DNA of 20,966 nt from JAVBOF01 sp031550915. Its GTDB lineage: Bacteria; Bacillota; Clostridia; Christensenellales; MGBC116941. The translations under genes were made by a program, and so were the position numbers. Location of the stretch: positions 1-20,966 of the forward strand of contig JAVBOF010000137.1 of assembly GCA_031550915.1 (NCBI GenBank). Reading direction: 5' to 3'. Positions 7,048 to 14,320 of the stretch are shown here, one piece after another (position 1 is the first letter of the stretch; the number at the start of each line of letters is the position of its first letter). The notes beneath the pieces were generated by a model. The model was given only the letters and a program-made list of their open reading frames with translations, did not search any database and was not told where the DNA came from.

Positions 7048-7806
7048 TCATTGTTTATACAAAAGTGTTATACCGTTAGCCTTGAAAAGATCAACATACT
7101 TTTCATTTGGCTCTTTATCGGTTATAAAAGTATTGATCTCGTTCGTAGCGCAGAAGCATATGGAAGCGGTTTTATCGAATTTTGTACTGTCCGCCATAAG
7201 AATGACCTTGTTGCTCTGCTTTATTACCATACGCTTGATTTCAGCCTCGTGATAGGAATTATTTGCGGCACCGCCTTCCGATGTAAAGCCGGAAAGTCCC
7301 ATAAAGGCTTTATTCACGCGGTATTCGCGTAGCACGGTTATGGCGGAATTGCCAACGAAGGAATTGGTCTTGCGGTTATATATACCGCCGAGTGATATCA
7401 TGTTTAGCTGCGGTATATTCTGCGCTTTTATATACACGTTTAAACTGTTGCTAATTATCGTAATGTTCATCTCGGGACGGATATAGTCCAACAGGTAGGC
7501 TGTGGTAGAACCCGAATCCAAATATATTGTATCGCCGGCCTGCAAAAACTTACTGGCAAGTTCCGCAATTATGATCTTTTCGTCAATTTCGCTCGCGCTG
7601 CGGGCACTGTACGGTATAACCTGCGAATCACCGGTCAAAACCACTCCGCCATATACCTTTTTGATTACACCCTGCTTACATAGCAGATTTATATCCCTGC
7701 GGATGGTATTCAAAGATACGTTGAACCTTTCACATAGATCGACTGTCGTAGCTGTTTTTTTCTGCTGGAGATAACTTTCGATTTTATCTATACGCATTTG
7801 TTTCAT
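7048..7806 (-). CDS. DeoR/GlpR-family regulator, probable controller of the gap-pgk-mae-larA operon
   Basis: This 252-residue protein has an N-terminal winged helix (residues 5-56, with SLNTIRRDINLLCKQGVIKK) and a sugar-phosphate sensing domain. Effector-site motifs are LDSGSTT (96-102), SLGGIYN (138-144), FVGNSA and the ADSTKFD loop (205-211). The start has AGGAGA about seven bases upstream on the minus strand; an alternative ATG lies three codons inside. It is divergently transcribed from the four-gene operon beginning at 7996, with 189 bases between the start codons. That arrangement is typical for a local regulator. A perfect 6-6-6 inverted repeat (7882-7899) in this spacer is a candidate operator for both directions. 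The effector is unknown, but DeoR proteins usually respond to a phosphorylated sugar or polyol. Confidence 0.9.
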   Translation of the reverse strand: MKQMRIDKIESYLQQKKTATTVDLCERFNVSLNTIRRDINLLCKQGVIKKVYGGVVLTGDSQVIPYSARSASEIDEKIIIAELASKFLQAGDTIYLDSGSTTAYLLDYIRPEMNITIISNSLNVYIKAQNIPQLNMISLGGIYNRKTNSFVGNSAITVLREYRVNKAFMGLSGFTSEGGAANNSYHEAEIKRMVIKQSNKVILMADSTKFDKTASICFCATNEINTFITDKEPNEKYVDLFKANGITLLYKQ

Positions 7807-7844
7807 GCAAAGTCTCCTCTAAATAAATACTTACAATGAATAAG

Positions 7845-7850
7845 ATTATA
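7845..7850 (-). promoter_or_regulatory. Candidate -10 element for the minus-strand deoR-like gene
   Basis: On the minus strand the sequence reads TATAAT, about 39 bases before the start codon. No good -35 element stands 16-18 bases upstream, so the assignment is weak. A second minus-strand TATAAT (7880-7885) overlaps the inverted repeat at 7882-7899. Confidence 0.3.
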
Positions 7851-7881
7851 ACATCAATCCGCATTTTTCGAGTTTAAATAT

Positions 7882-7899
7882 TATACCATGACAGGTATA
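7882..7899 (+). promoter_or_regulatory. Candidate DeoR operator palindrome
   Basis: TATACC, six bases, GGTATA: a perfect inverted repeat in the spacer between the divergent regulator and the gap operon. It ends seven bases before the -35 hexamer of the gap promoter and overlaps a possible -10 of the opposite strand. The location fits a repressor site, but binding is inferred. Confidence 0.5.
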
Positions 7900-7906
7900 G
7901 GATTTG

Positions 7907-7935
7907 TTGAATTAACCCAAAATCTATGCTAGAAT
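7907..7935 (+). promoter_or_regulatory. Promoter of the gap-pgk-mae-larA operon
   Basis: TTGAAT (7907-7912) and TAGAAT (7930-7935) are 17 bases apart, close to the sigma-A consensus. The predicted leader before the gap start codon is about 55 bases. Confidence 0.65.
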
Positions 7936-7995
7936 CGATAGAGAATAGCCCAAGAACACATCATTTTTTATTTTTTACGATAGGAGAAGACGAAT

Positions 7996-9015
7996 ATGAG
8001 CAAGATTAAAGCAGGTGTAGTTGGTTACGGTGTAATTGGACAGAGGCTGGCTGATGGCGTAGCTCTACAGGGCGATATGGAGCTTGTCGGCGTATCGGAT
8101 GTCGCGCCCACACTGGCAGTGCGCGCACTGCAAGAAAAGGGCATGCCCTATAAATTTTTTAACGCTTTGCCAGCAAACGCTCCTCTACTGGAAAAAGCCG
8201 GCATACCGGTGTCCGGTTCCTTTGAAGACCTGGTAGACCAATGCGATATTATCCTGGATGCTACAAGCGCAGGTATTGGCGCAAAGAACAAAGATTATTA
8301 TGCCAAGGTCAATAAAAAAGCCATATTTCAGGGTGGCGAACAGAACAGCGTTGCCGACGTTTTCTTCCATGGATATGCAAACTACGAAATGGGTATAGGT
8401 AAACAGTTTTTGAAACTTACATCCTGCAATACCACCGGATTGATCCGTGCGGTAGACTGCCTGGACAGGGCCGTAGGCGTAGAAAAAGTTGCTATTACCA
8501 TAATCCGCAGGGTCGCGGATCCGGGCGACTATCACCGCGGTTTAACTAACGCCCTGCAAATGGATAAGGCCCCGAGCCATCAGGCGTTAGACCTTATGAC
8601 TATTATGCCGCATATAGACGCAACAGGCATTTTAGTACATACACCCGTTACCCACGGGCATATAATAACCGTCGTTGCGACCCCAAAGAAATCCGTTAAT
8701 AAAGATAACTTGATCGAGATAATGACGCCTCATCCGCGTATCCGCATGGTACGTATCGAAGACGGTTTCCTTGGAAACGCGTCATTGTTCCGCTATGCCA
8801 GAGACCTTGGCAACCCGCGCGGTGATATGTATGATATTGCCCTATGGGAAGAATCCATCGTCAATTCCGGAAAGGAAATAATGTTTGCGATAAACATCCC
8901 GCAGGAATCCGTGGTTATCCCTGAGAGCATTGACGGCGTTCGCGCGGCTTTAGAGATGCAGACCGACAGGCTGCAGGCGGTAGGCGAAACGAACAAATAC
9001 CTCAACCTGAAATAA
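7996..9015 (+). CDS. Type II (archaeal-type) glyceraldehyde-3-phosphate dehydrogenase
   Basis: This 339-residue enzyme belongs to the type II GAPDH family that is standard in Archaea and rare in Bacteria. It oxidises and phosphorylates glyceraldehyde 3-phosphate to 1,3-bisphosphoglycerate with NAD(P). The Rossmann motif GYGVIGQRLAD starts near residue 10. IGAKNKDYY and AIFQGGE match the archaeal pattern. The catalytic cysteine is C144 in LTSCNTTGL, RRVADPGD (171-178) corresponds to the phosphate-binding arginines, and H220 or H222 is the likely catalytic histidine. ARDLGNPRGD and LWEES near the end are also typical. It shows none of the usual bacterial GapA motifs (for example SCTTNCLAP). AGGAGA stands eight bases before the ATG. 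The pgk gene follows after 15 bases, so the two consecutive reactions are encoded together. NADP versus NAD preference cannot be read with confidence. Confidence 0.93.
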   Translation: MSKIKAGVVGYGVIGQRLADGVALQGDMELVGVSDVAPTLAVRALQEKGMPYKFFNALPANAPLLEKAGIPVSGSFEDLVDQCDIILDATSAGIGAKNKDYYAKVNKKAIFQGGEQNSVADVFFHGYANYEMGIGKQFLKLTSCNTTGLIRAVDCLDRAVGVEKVAITIIRRVADPGDYHRGLTNALQMDKAPSHQALDLMTIMPHIDATGILVHTPVTHGHIITVVATPKKSVNKDNLIEIMTPHPRIRMVRIEDGFLGNASLFRYARDLGNPRGDMYDIALWEESIVNSGKEIMFAINIPQESVVIPESIDGVRAALEMQTDRLQAVGETNKYLNLK

Positions 9016-9030
9016 TCGGAGCGTGACGAT

Positions 9031-10284
9031 ATGCGATTTGGAATATGCACAATAGATGATTTTGACGTTAAGGGCAAGACCGTGCTTTGCCGGGTTGATA
9101 TCAATCAGGCTATAGATAGGGAAAAGCGGCAGCTCAAGGATATAACCCGCATCAAAGGCTGCATCCCGACCATCAAAGAGTTGATGGAAAAAAAGGCTAA
9201 GGTAGTCTTGCTTGCGCATCAGGGAAGCGATATCGAATATAATAATTACTTCACGACGGAGCCCCATTCCAAAGTGCTTTCAGAGCTTCTTGGCGTAGAA
9301 GTCCAGTTTATTGACGATGTTTGCGGCCCGGCGGCAAGGGAAAAAATCAAAGGGCTTAAGGACGGGGATGTTTTACTTCTAGACAATGTGAGGCATGTCG
9401 CCGAGGAGATGACATTGTTTGAGACCAAGCTGAATCTCACGCCTGAAAGGCAAAGCAAGACGCTTGTAATTGAAAAACTCGCGCCTTTGGCGGATATATA
9501 CGTTTGCGACGCGTTTGCAGCGGCACACCGTTGCCAGCCTACGCTGGTAGGGTTCCAGGAGGTTTTGCCCTCTGCTATGGGCAGGCTTTTTGAGGAAGAA
9601 TACTGTGCAGTTTCACAGGTTATGGAGCATCCCGACAGGCCGTGCGTATATCTGTTGGGCGGGGCTAAAATTCAGGATGCTTTTTTGATGATGAAAGTCG
9701 TTCTTAAGAGCGGTTCCGCTGATAAGATCATAACCGGTGGTTTGGCAGGGAACATTATGCTTATGGCGAGCGGGGTAAGGCTTGGAGAAGCCAGCGAAGG
9801 ATTCATCCGCAGCAGCAATCTTGAGGAATTTATAATTCCCGCAAAAGAACTTTTGAGTGAGTTCGCGGATAAAGTGGTTTTGCCGGTCGACGTTGCGGGA
9901 GATGACGGCGGAAGAAAGGAATTCGACGTAAGCTCACTACCTGCCGACGTAATGCTGACGGATATCGGACATAAAACGGTTGATATGTACATCGATATAC
10001 TCAAGCAAGCCAAAACCGTATTTATCAACGGCCCTATGGGTATATATGAAAAGCCGGAGACGGAATACGGCACAAGATCACTATGGGAGCATATCGCCTC
10101 CTCGGATATCTATTCGATAATAGGCGGAGGGGACAGCGTTGCAGCGGCGAATAAATTCGGCGTTTCTGAAGGCATCTCCTACATATGTACAGGTGGGGGC
10201 GCGCTGATACGTTTCCTGACAGGCGAAGAATTGCCCGTCGTTACTGCGTTGAAGAAGGCGGGATCGAGAAAAAAACAGAAGTAA
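9031..10284 (+). CDS. pgk: Phosphoglycerate kinase, archaeal-type
   Basis: This 417-residue protein is a phosphoglycerate kinase, converting 1,3-bisphosphoglycerate and ADP to 3-phosphoglycerate and ATP. RVDIN (residues 21-25), PTIKEL, VLLAHQGSD, LLLDNVRHVAEEM and CDAFAAAHRCQPTLVGF give the N-domain. GGAKIQDAF, INGPMGIYE (near 332-340), GGGDS (365-369) and CTGGGA give the nucleotide-binding C-domain. The LAHQG and DAFAAAHR forms, and the overall spacing, resemble archaeal PGKs; bacterial enzymes usually have SHLGRP and NDAFGTAHR. It therefore pairs with the archaeal-type GAPDH just upstream (15-base gap, GGAG nine bases before the ATG). The pair probably moved or has been maintained as a unit. 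The C-terminus ends in a basic tail, KKAGSRKKQK. Whether a standard bacterial gapA-pgk pair exists elsewhere in the genome is not visible here. Confidence 0.93.
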   Translation: MRFGICTIDDFDVKGKTVLCRVDINQAIDREKRQLKDITRIKGCIPTIKELMEKKAKVVLLAHQGSDIEYNNYFTTEPHSKVLSELLGVEVQFIDDVCGPAAREKIKGLKDGDVLLLDNVRHVAEEMTLFETKLNLTPERQSKTLVIEKLAPLADIYVCDAFAAAHRCQPTLVGFQEVLPSAMGRLFEEEYCAVSQVMEHPDRPCVYLLGGAKIQDAFLMMKVVLKSGSADKIITGGLAGNIMLMASGVRLGEASEGFIRSSNLEEFIIPAKELLSEFADKVVLPVDVAGDDGGRKEFDVSSLPADVMLTDIGHKTVDMYIDILKQAKTVFINGPMGIYEKPETEYGTRSLWEHIASSDIYSIIGGGDSVAAANKFGVSEGISYICTGGGALIRFLTGEELPVVTALKKAGSRKKQK

Positions 10285-10285
10285 A

Positions 10286-10299
10286 GCATAAATTTATGC
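10286..10299 (+). repeat. Perfect 14-bp palindrome after pgk
   Basis: GCATAAATTTATGC lies two bases after the pgk stop codon. As RNA it could form only a small loop-less stem, and no T-run follows. It may mark a dyad or mRNA-processing site; the function is unknown. Confidence 0.5.
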
Positions 10300-10318
10300 G
10301 AAATAACTTTTTATTTCC

Positions 10319-10356
10319 AGCTTTGGCGGGCGGAGTGCAATCCGACCGCCTGAGCT
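10319..10356 (+). other. GC-rich hairpin in the pgk-mae spacer, without T-run
   Basis: AGCT, GGCGG and CGGA (10319-10334) pair with TCCG, CCGCC and AGCT (10341-10356) around the loop GTGCAA, with one G/A mismatch and a 2+2 internal loop. The next bases are AAGTAAGGGAG, so there is no U-tract and it is not a normal terminator. It probably stabilises or divides the operon mRNA and could set different levels for the two gene pairs. Confidence 0.6.
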
Positions 10357-10373
10357 AAGTAAGGGAGAAGAAA

Positions 10374-11546
10374 ATGGACTATAAAAAAGAATCTTTAAGG
10401 CTGCACTATGAATGGAAGGGCAAGATCGAAGTTATTGCCACTACGCCCGTAAAGAGCAAACAGGACCTTTCTCTCGCGTATACGCCCGGGGTTGCGGAGC
10501 CATGTCTTGAGATACAGAAGGATGTTGATAAAAGTTATGAGCTGACCCGCCGCTGGAATATGTGTGCCGTTGTAACGGATGGCACGGCGGTTTTGGGGCT
10601 AGGGGACATAGGCCCGGAAGCAGGTATGCCCGTTATGGAGGGCAAATGCGTCTTGTTTAAGGCTTTCGGTGACGTTGACGCGTTCCCGATTTGCGTAAAA
10701 TCCAAAGACGTTGACGAAATCGTAAATACTGTTTATATGATAAGCGGCAGCTTTGGGGGCATTAATTTAGAGGATATCGCCGCGCCAAGATGTTTTGAGA
10801 TCGAGCGTAAACTCAAAGAAAAATGCGATATTCCGATATTCCATGATGACCAGCACGGAACGGCTATAGTTGTTGCCGCTGCTATGATAAACGCCATGCG
10901 TCTTACCGGACGCAAACTAGAGGATCAGGAAGTTGTTGTTGCGGGCGCAGGCGCTGCCGGAGTTGCCGTTACAAAGCTTTTGATGGCACTTGGACTACGT
11001 AACGTCATTTTATGTGACAGGCAGGGAGCCATATACGATGGCAGGCCTGAACTAAACGACAGCAAGGACGAGATGGCCAAGATGTCGAATTTTGAAAAGA
11101 AAAAGGGAAGCCTTGCGGATGCTTTAAAGGGTGCTGATGTTTTCATTGGGGTTTCCGGCCCCGGAATCGTATCGCAGGATGATATACGGAATATGAACTC
11201 GGATCCGATCATATTCGCGATGTCTAACCCAGTGCCGGAGATAATGCCGGATCTGGCCATTGAAGCGGGAGCTTCGGTAGTCGGTACAGGAAGAAGTGAT
11301 TTCGCAAACCAGATAAACAATGTTTTGGCTTTCCCGGGTGTATTCCGTGGCACATTCGATGTCAGGGCAAGAGATATCAACGATGAGATGAAGATAGCTG
11401 CGGCGTATGCCATTGCAGACCTGATACCCGCCGGCGAATTGAAGGCAGAATATGTTATACCGGAACCGTTTGACCCGAGAGTCGGCCCCGCAGTTGCAAA
11501 GGCCGTTGCGGAAGCGGCGAGAAAAACCGGAGTCGCCAGGATATAG
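10374..11546 (+). CDS. Malic enzyme (NAD(P)-dependent, decarboxylating)
   Basis: This 390-residue protein is a short bacterial-type malic enzyme, converting L-malate to pyruvate and CO2 with reduction of NAD(P). SLAYTPGVAEP holds the catalytic tyrosine (Y36), MEGKCVLFK the catalytic lysine (K91), and NLEDIAAP and FHDDQHGTA (residues 131-163) the metal-binding acidic residues. A Rossmann site GAGAAG (191-196) follows, and SNPVPEIMPD and GRSDFANQINN complete the family pattern. AGGGAGA stands upstream of the ATG. It lies 89 bases after pgk, across a stable hairpin, and 48 bases before the larA-like gene. In this operon it could feed pyruvate formation from malate, or make NAD(P)H. The reverse carboxylating direction is possible but usually unfavourable. 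Cofactor choice cannot be decided by eye. Confidence 0.95.
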   Translation: MDYKKESLRLHYEWKGKIEVIATTPVKSKQDLSLAYTPGVAEPCLEIQKDVDKSYELTRRWNMCAVVTDGTAVLGLGDIGPEAGMPVMEGKCVLFKAFGDVDAFPICVKSKDVDEIVNTVYMISGSFGGINLEDIAAPRCFEIERKLKEKCDIPIFHDDQHGTAIVVAAAMINAMRLTGRKLEDQEVVVAGAGAAGVAVTKLLMALGLRNVILCDRQGAIYDGRPELNDSKDEMAKMSNFEKKKGSLADALKGADVFIGVSGPGIVSQDDIRNMNSDPIIFAMSNPVPEIMPDLAIEAGASVVGTGRSDFANQINNVLAFPGVFRGTFDVRARDINDEMKIAAAYAIADLIPAGELKAEYVIPEPFDPRVGPAVAKAVAEAARKTGVARI

Positions 11547-11594
11547 TTTTACCCAGGCTTGCGGAAGCGCATGCAGGAGGAATTGGAGCCTTAT

Positions 11595-12839
11595 ATGAGA
11601 ATTGAACTGAGTTATGGCAAAGGCAGCCAGAGCGCTGTTGTGAACGACGAAAATATATTGGCTGTTTTGGAGCCGAATAATGTGGAGATAGGCCTGACCG
11701 GAGAGGAAGAGGTTCGCCGCGCAATGGAAAACCCAATAGGCACTCCGCGGCTGAAAGACATCGTCAATATTGGCGAAAAGATAGTTATAATTACCTCTGA
11801 TATAACGAGGCCGGTGCCAAGCAAAATAATAATGCCCGTTATACTGGAAGAACTGTTTGAAGCAGGTGCAAGGGCGGAGGATATTACCATTGTATTTGCT
11901 CTTGGTTCGCACCGGAAGCATACCAAAGATGAGATGATCAGCCTTGTTGGCGAGGATGTATTTCAAAAGGTGAAATGCATAGACAGCGATCCGAAGGCGT
12001 GTATTTCGCTGGGTAAAACCAAAAGTGGTACGCCTGTTGACATATTCGACGAAGTCGTCAACGCACAGCGGCTGGTCTTGGTCGGAAACATCGAATATCA
12101 TTATTTTGCGGGCTACAGCGGCGGTTTGAAAGCCATTATGCCCGGAGTGTCCACGCGTGAGGCAATTCAGGCAAACCATAGCAAAATGGTTGAAGCCGAG
12201 GCAGCGGCAGGCCGTTTGGATGGAAATCCAGTACGCGAAGATATGGAAGAGATGAAGGATTTCTTTGATGTCGATTTTATCCTGAATGTTGTGTTGGATG
12301 AGCATAAGCATATAATAAAAGCGGTTGCGGGGCATTACTATGACGCACACAGACAGGGCTGTGATTTCTTAGATTCGCTTTACAAGGTAAAGATACCGGA
12401 ACGCGCAGATATCGTTTTGGTTTCCCCCGGAGGATTCCCAAAGGATATCAACCTATATCAGGCGCAAAAGGCTCTCGATAACTCAAAGCACGCTGTAAAG
12501 CAAGGCGGCATTGTGATCCTTGCGGGCTCCTGCAAAGAGGGCCTGGGCGAAAGGGTGTTTGAAGAATGGATGCAGTGGGCTAAATCACCCAAGGATCTGA
12601 TAAGCCGCATAAAGACCGACTTTAGGCTTGGCGGACATAAAGCTGCGGCGATAGCGTTGGTTTTGGAAAATGCGGATATCTATCTCGTTTCAGACCTAGA
12701 GCCGGATTTTGTAGAAAGTATTTTTTTCAAACCGTTCAAGACCGTTGATGATGCCTTGGCTGAAGCGATGCGGCAGCAGGGGGAGGATGCGAAGATAATT
12801 GTAATGCCGTACGGAGGATCCACCTTGCCGATAAACTGA
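11595..12839 (+). CDS. LarA-family nickel-pincer 2-hydroxyacid racemase/epimerase
   Basis: This 414-residue protein belongs to the LarA (lactate racemase-like, DUF2088) family, whose members use the nickel-pincer nucleotide cofactor to racemise or epimerise 2-hydroxyacids. Residues equivalent to the L. plantarum active site are present with near-constant offset: R72 in SDITRP (R75), H106 in ALGSHRKHT (H108), H169 in NIEYHYFAGYSGG (H174), K179 in SGGLK (K184, the cofactor-anchoring lysine) and H195 in ANHSKM (H200, a nickel ligand). The start ATG 11595 is chosen because the family begins here and GGAG lies six bases upstream; a TTG at 11559 would add 12 atypical residues. It is last in the operon with malic enzyme, so malate is a plausible substrate, since malate racemases are known in this family. 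Lactate or a sugar acid remains possible. The cofactor genes larB, larC and larE are not in the window. Confidence 0.88.
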   Translation: MRIELSYGKGSQSAVVNDENILAVLEPNNVEIGLTGEEEVRRAMENPIGTPRLKDIVNIGEKIVIITSDITRPVPSKIIMPVILEELFEAGARAEDITIVFALGSHRKHTKDEMISLVGEDVFQKVKCIDSDPKACISLGKTKSGTPVDIFDEVVNAQRLVLVGNIEYHYFAGYSGGLKAIMPGVSTREAIQANHSKMVEAEAAAGRLDGNPVREDMEEMKDFFDVDFILNVVLDEHKHIIKAVAGHYYDAHRQGCDFLDSLYKVKIPERADIVLVSPGGFPKDINLYQAQKALDNSKHAVKQGGIVILAGSCKEGLGERVFEEWMQWAKSPKDLISRIKTDFRLGGHKAAAIALVLENADIYLVSDLEPDFVESIFFKPFKTVDDALAEAMRQQGEDAKIIVMPYGGSTLPIN

Positions 12840-12883
12840 AAATAGACATTCCAATCTAAAATGTAGGTCTAGAAGATCTTTTT

Positions 12884-12916
12884 GGCCGGTGATAAGAGCT
12901 CTTATCGCCGGCCTTT
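12884..12916 (+). terminator. Terminator after the gap-pgk-mae-larA operon
   Basis: GGCCGGTGATAAGA (12884-12897) pairs with TCTTATCGCCGGCC (12900-12913), a 14-bp stem with one T-G wobble, followed by only three T then C. The T-rich stretch before the left arm would also serve minus-strand transcripts. Confidence 0.75.
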
Positions 12917-12964
12917 CTGAGTATTTATAATATTACAAAATTTGTATTCGATTGTTTTAACGCT

Positions 12965-12993
12965 TTGACAGCGCGCTGATGCGGCTATATAAT
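12965..12993 (+). promoter_or_regulatory. Consensus sigma-A promoter of the aldo/keto reductase gene
   Basis: TTGACA (12965-12970) and TATAAT (12988-12993) are both perfect and 17 bases apart. This is the strongest protein-gene promoter in the window and implies an mRNA leader of about 25 bases. Confidence 0.85.
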
Positions 12994-13024
12994 CAGGTAG
13001 AATAAACGTAAAGGATTGTTTGAT

Positions 13025-14209
13025 ATGCTTTACCGAAAGAATACAAAAAACGGCGATGAGCTTTCCCAGCTGGGATTCGGCTGTATGCGTATCCAAAGGA
13101 AAGGCGCTGCTACCGATGTTCAGAAGGCCACAGAGTTGATCCGCAGCGCTATAAATAAGGGGATAAACTACTTTGATACGGCATATATGTATCCGGGCAA
13201 TGAGGCCGCGCTTGGCGTGGCATTGGCCGGCGGTTATAGGGAAAAGGTGAAGATAGCGACAAAGCTGCCGGTTATATTAACGAAAAGTGCGGCCGATATT
13301 AACAAGTTTTTCAACAAGTCATTAGAGAGACTTAAAACGGACTATATAGATTATTACCTGATGCATATGCTCACAGATTTAGACAGCTTTGAGAAGCTTT
13401 TGTCATTTGGTTTTGAGGACTGGGTCTCGGTACGAAAAAAAAGCGGAAGCATAAGGAACATCGGTTTCTCATTCCATGGCAGGCAGGATTCGTTTAAAAG
13501 CATTATAGATGCCTATGATTGGGATTTTTGCATGATACAATACAATTACCTTGATGAATATTTTCAAGCGGGTACAGGCGGTTTGATGCACGCCTACGGG
13601 AAGGGCGTTCCCGTTATTGTAATGGAACCATTGCGGGGCGGGCAGCTTGTTAATTTGCCGGATGCGGCAAAGAACGAATTTGAAGGTGCTGTACAGGGCA
13701 GAAGCGCAGCGCAGTGGGGCCTGCGTTGGGTATTGGATTGCCCGGAAGTGACGATGCTGCTTTCAGGTATGGGATCTATAGAACAGTTGGAAGAAAACTG
13801 TAAGCTTGCGTCCGAAACGACTATAAATTGCCTGAATGAAGCAGAAAAAGCCGCATATGGAAAGGTTTGCGATATCATCCGTACGACAACAAAGGTGAAT
13901 TGCACAGGTTGCGGCTATTGTATGCCTTGCCCGTTTGGCGTCGATATTCCAAACGGTCTTAGCGCACTTAACGAATCCGTGATAAAGAAAAAATCCACTG
14001 TTACAATGAATTATATGATGTCAGCCGGGATATCGCCCAAAAATTTCTCATTCGCATCACAGTGCAAAAAATGCGGTAAATGTGAAAAGCATTGTCCGCA
14101 AAATATTCCGATAAGCGAGCATATGACGGCGGTATCGAATGAGATCGAAAAGTTTTGGATAAAACCTGCTGCAAAAATGGCGAAAGCTATTATGGGGAGA
14201 AACAAATAG
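13025..14209 (+). CDS. Aldo/keto reductase with C-terminal double [4Fe-4S] ferredoxin motif
   Basis: This 394-residue protein combines an aldo/keto reductase barrel with an iron-sulfur tail. The barrel (about 1-280) has the catalytic tetrad D51 and Y56 (FDTAYMYPGNE), K80 (ATKLP) and H114 (YYLMHM), with LGFGCMR near the start. The tail has CxxCxxCxxC (C293, C296, C299, C302) and CxxCxxCxxxC (C347, C350, C353, C357), which can hold two [4Fe-4S] clusters. Such fused proteins are frequent in anaerobic Bacillota; physiological substrates are mostly unknown. They may couple NAD(P)H or ferredoxin with carbonyl reduction. The start ATG 13025 has AAAGGA nine bases upstream; a TTG at 13016 is less likely. 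It stands alone, with its own consensus promoter and a terminator before it, so it is probably not co-regulated with the preceding operon. Confidence 0.92.
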   Translation: MLYRKNTKNGDELSQLGFGCMRIQRKGAATDVQKATELIRSAINKGINYFDTAYMYPGNEAALGVALAGGYREKVKIATKLPVILTKSAADINKFFNKSLERLKTDYIDYYLMHMLTDLDSFEKLLSFGFEDWVSVRKKSGSIRNIGFSFHGRQDSFKSIIDAYDWDFCMIQYNYLDEYFQAGTGGLMHAYGKGVPVIVMEPLRGGQLVNLPDAAKNEFEGAVQGRSAAQWGLRWVLDCPEVTMLLSGMGSIEQLEENCKLASETTINCLNEAEKAAYGKVCDIIRTTTKVNCTGCGYCMPCPFGVDIPNGLSALNESVIKKKSTVTMNYMMSAGISPKNFSFASQCKKCGKCEKHCPQNIPISEHMTAVSNEIEKFWIKPAAKMAKAIMGRNK

Positions 14210-14320
14210 ATACGCTTCGCAATTTGATATACCGCTGGATTGTATCATAGGATTGCTTTTTTGCATATCATGCCATGTGAGGGGATTCCTTCAATTTTGA
14301 GTGAAAAGAGGGTGGCATGA

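Noticed and set aside
11559..11594. TTG 11559 as the start of the LarA-like protein
   Set aside because: AGGAGG at 11575 lies downstream of it, and the family N-terminus begins at ATG 11595.
11124..12350. A 408-codon open frame on the minus strand opposite malic enzyme and the LarA-like gene
   Set aside because: Its translation has no family features and lies entirely opposite two well-supported enzymes in codon register; it is a shadow frame.
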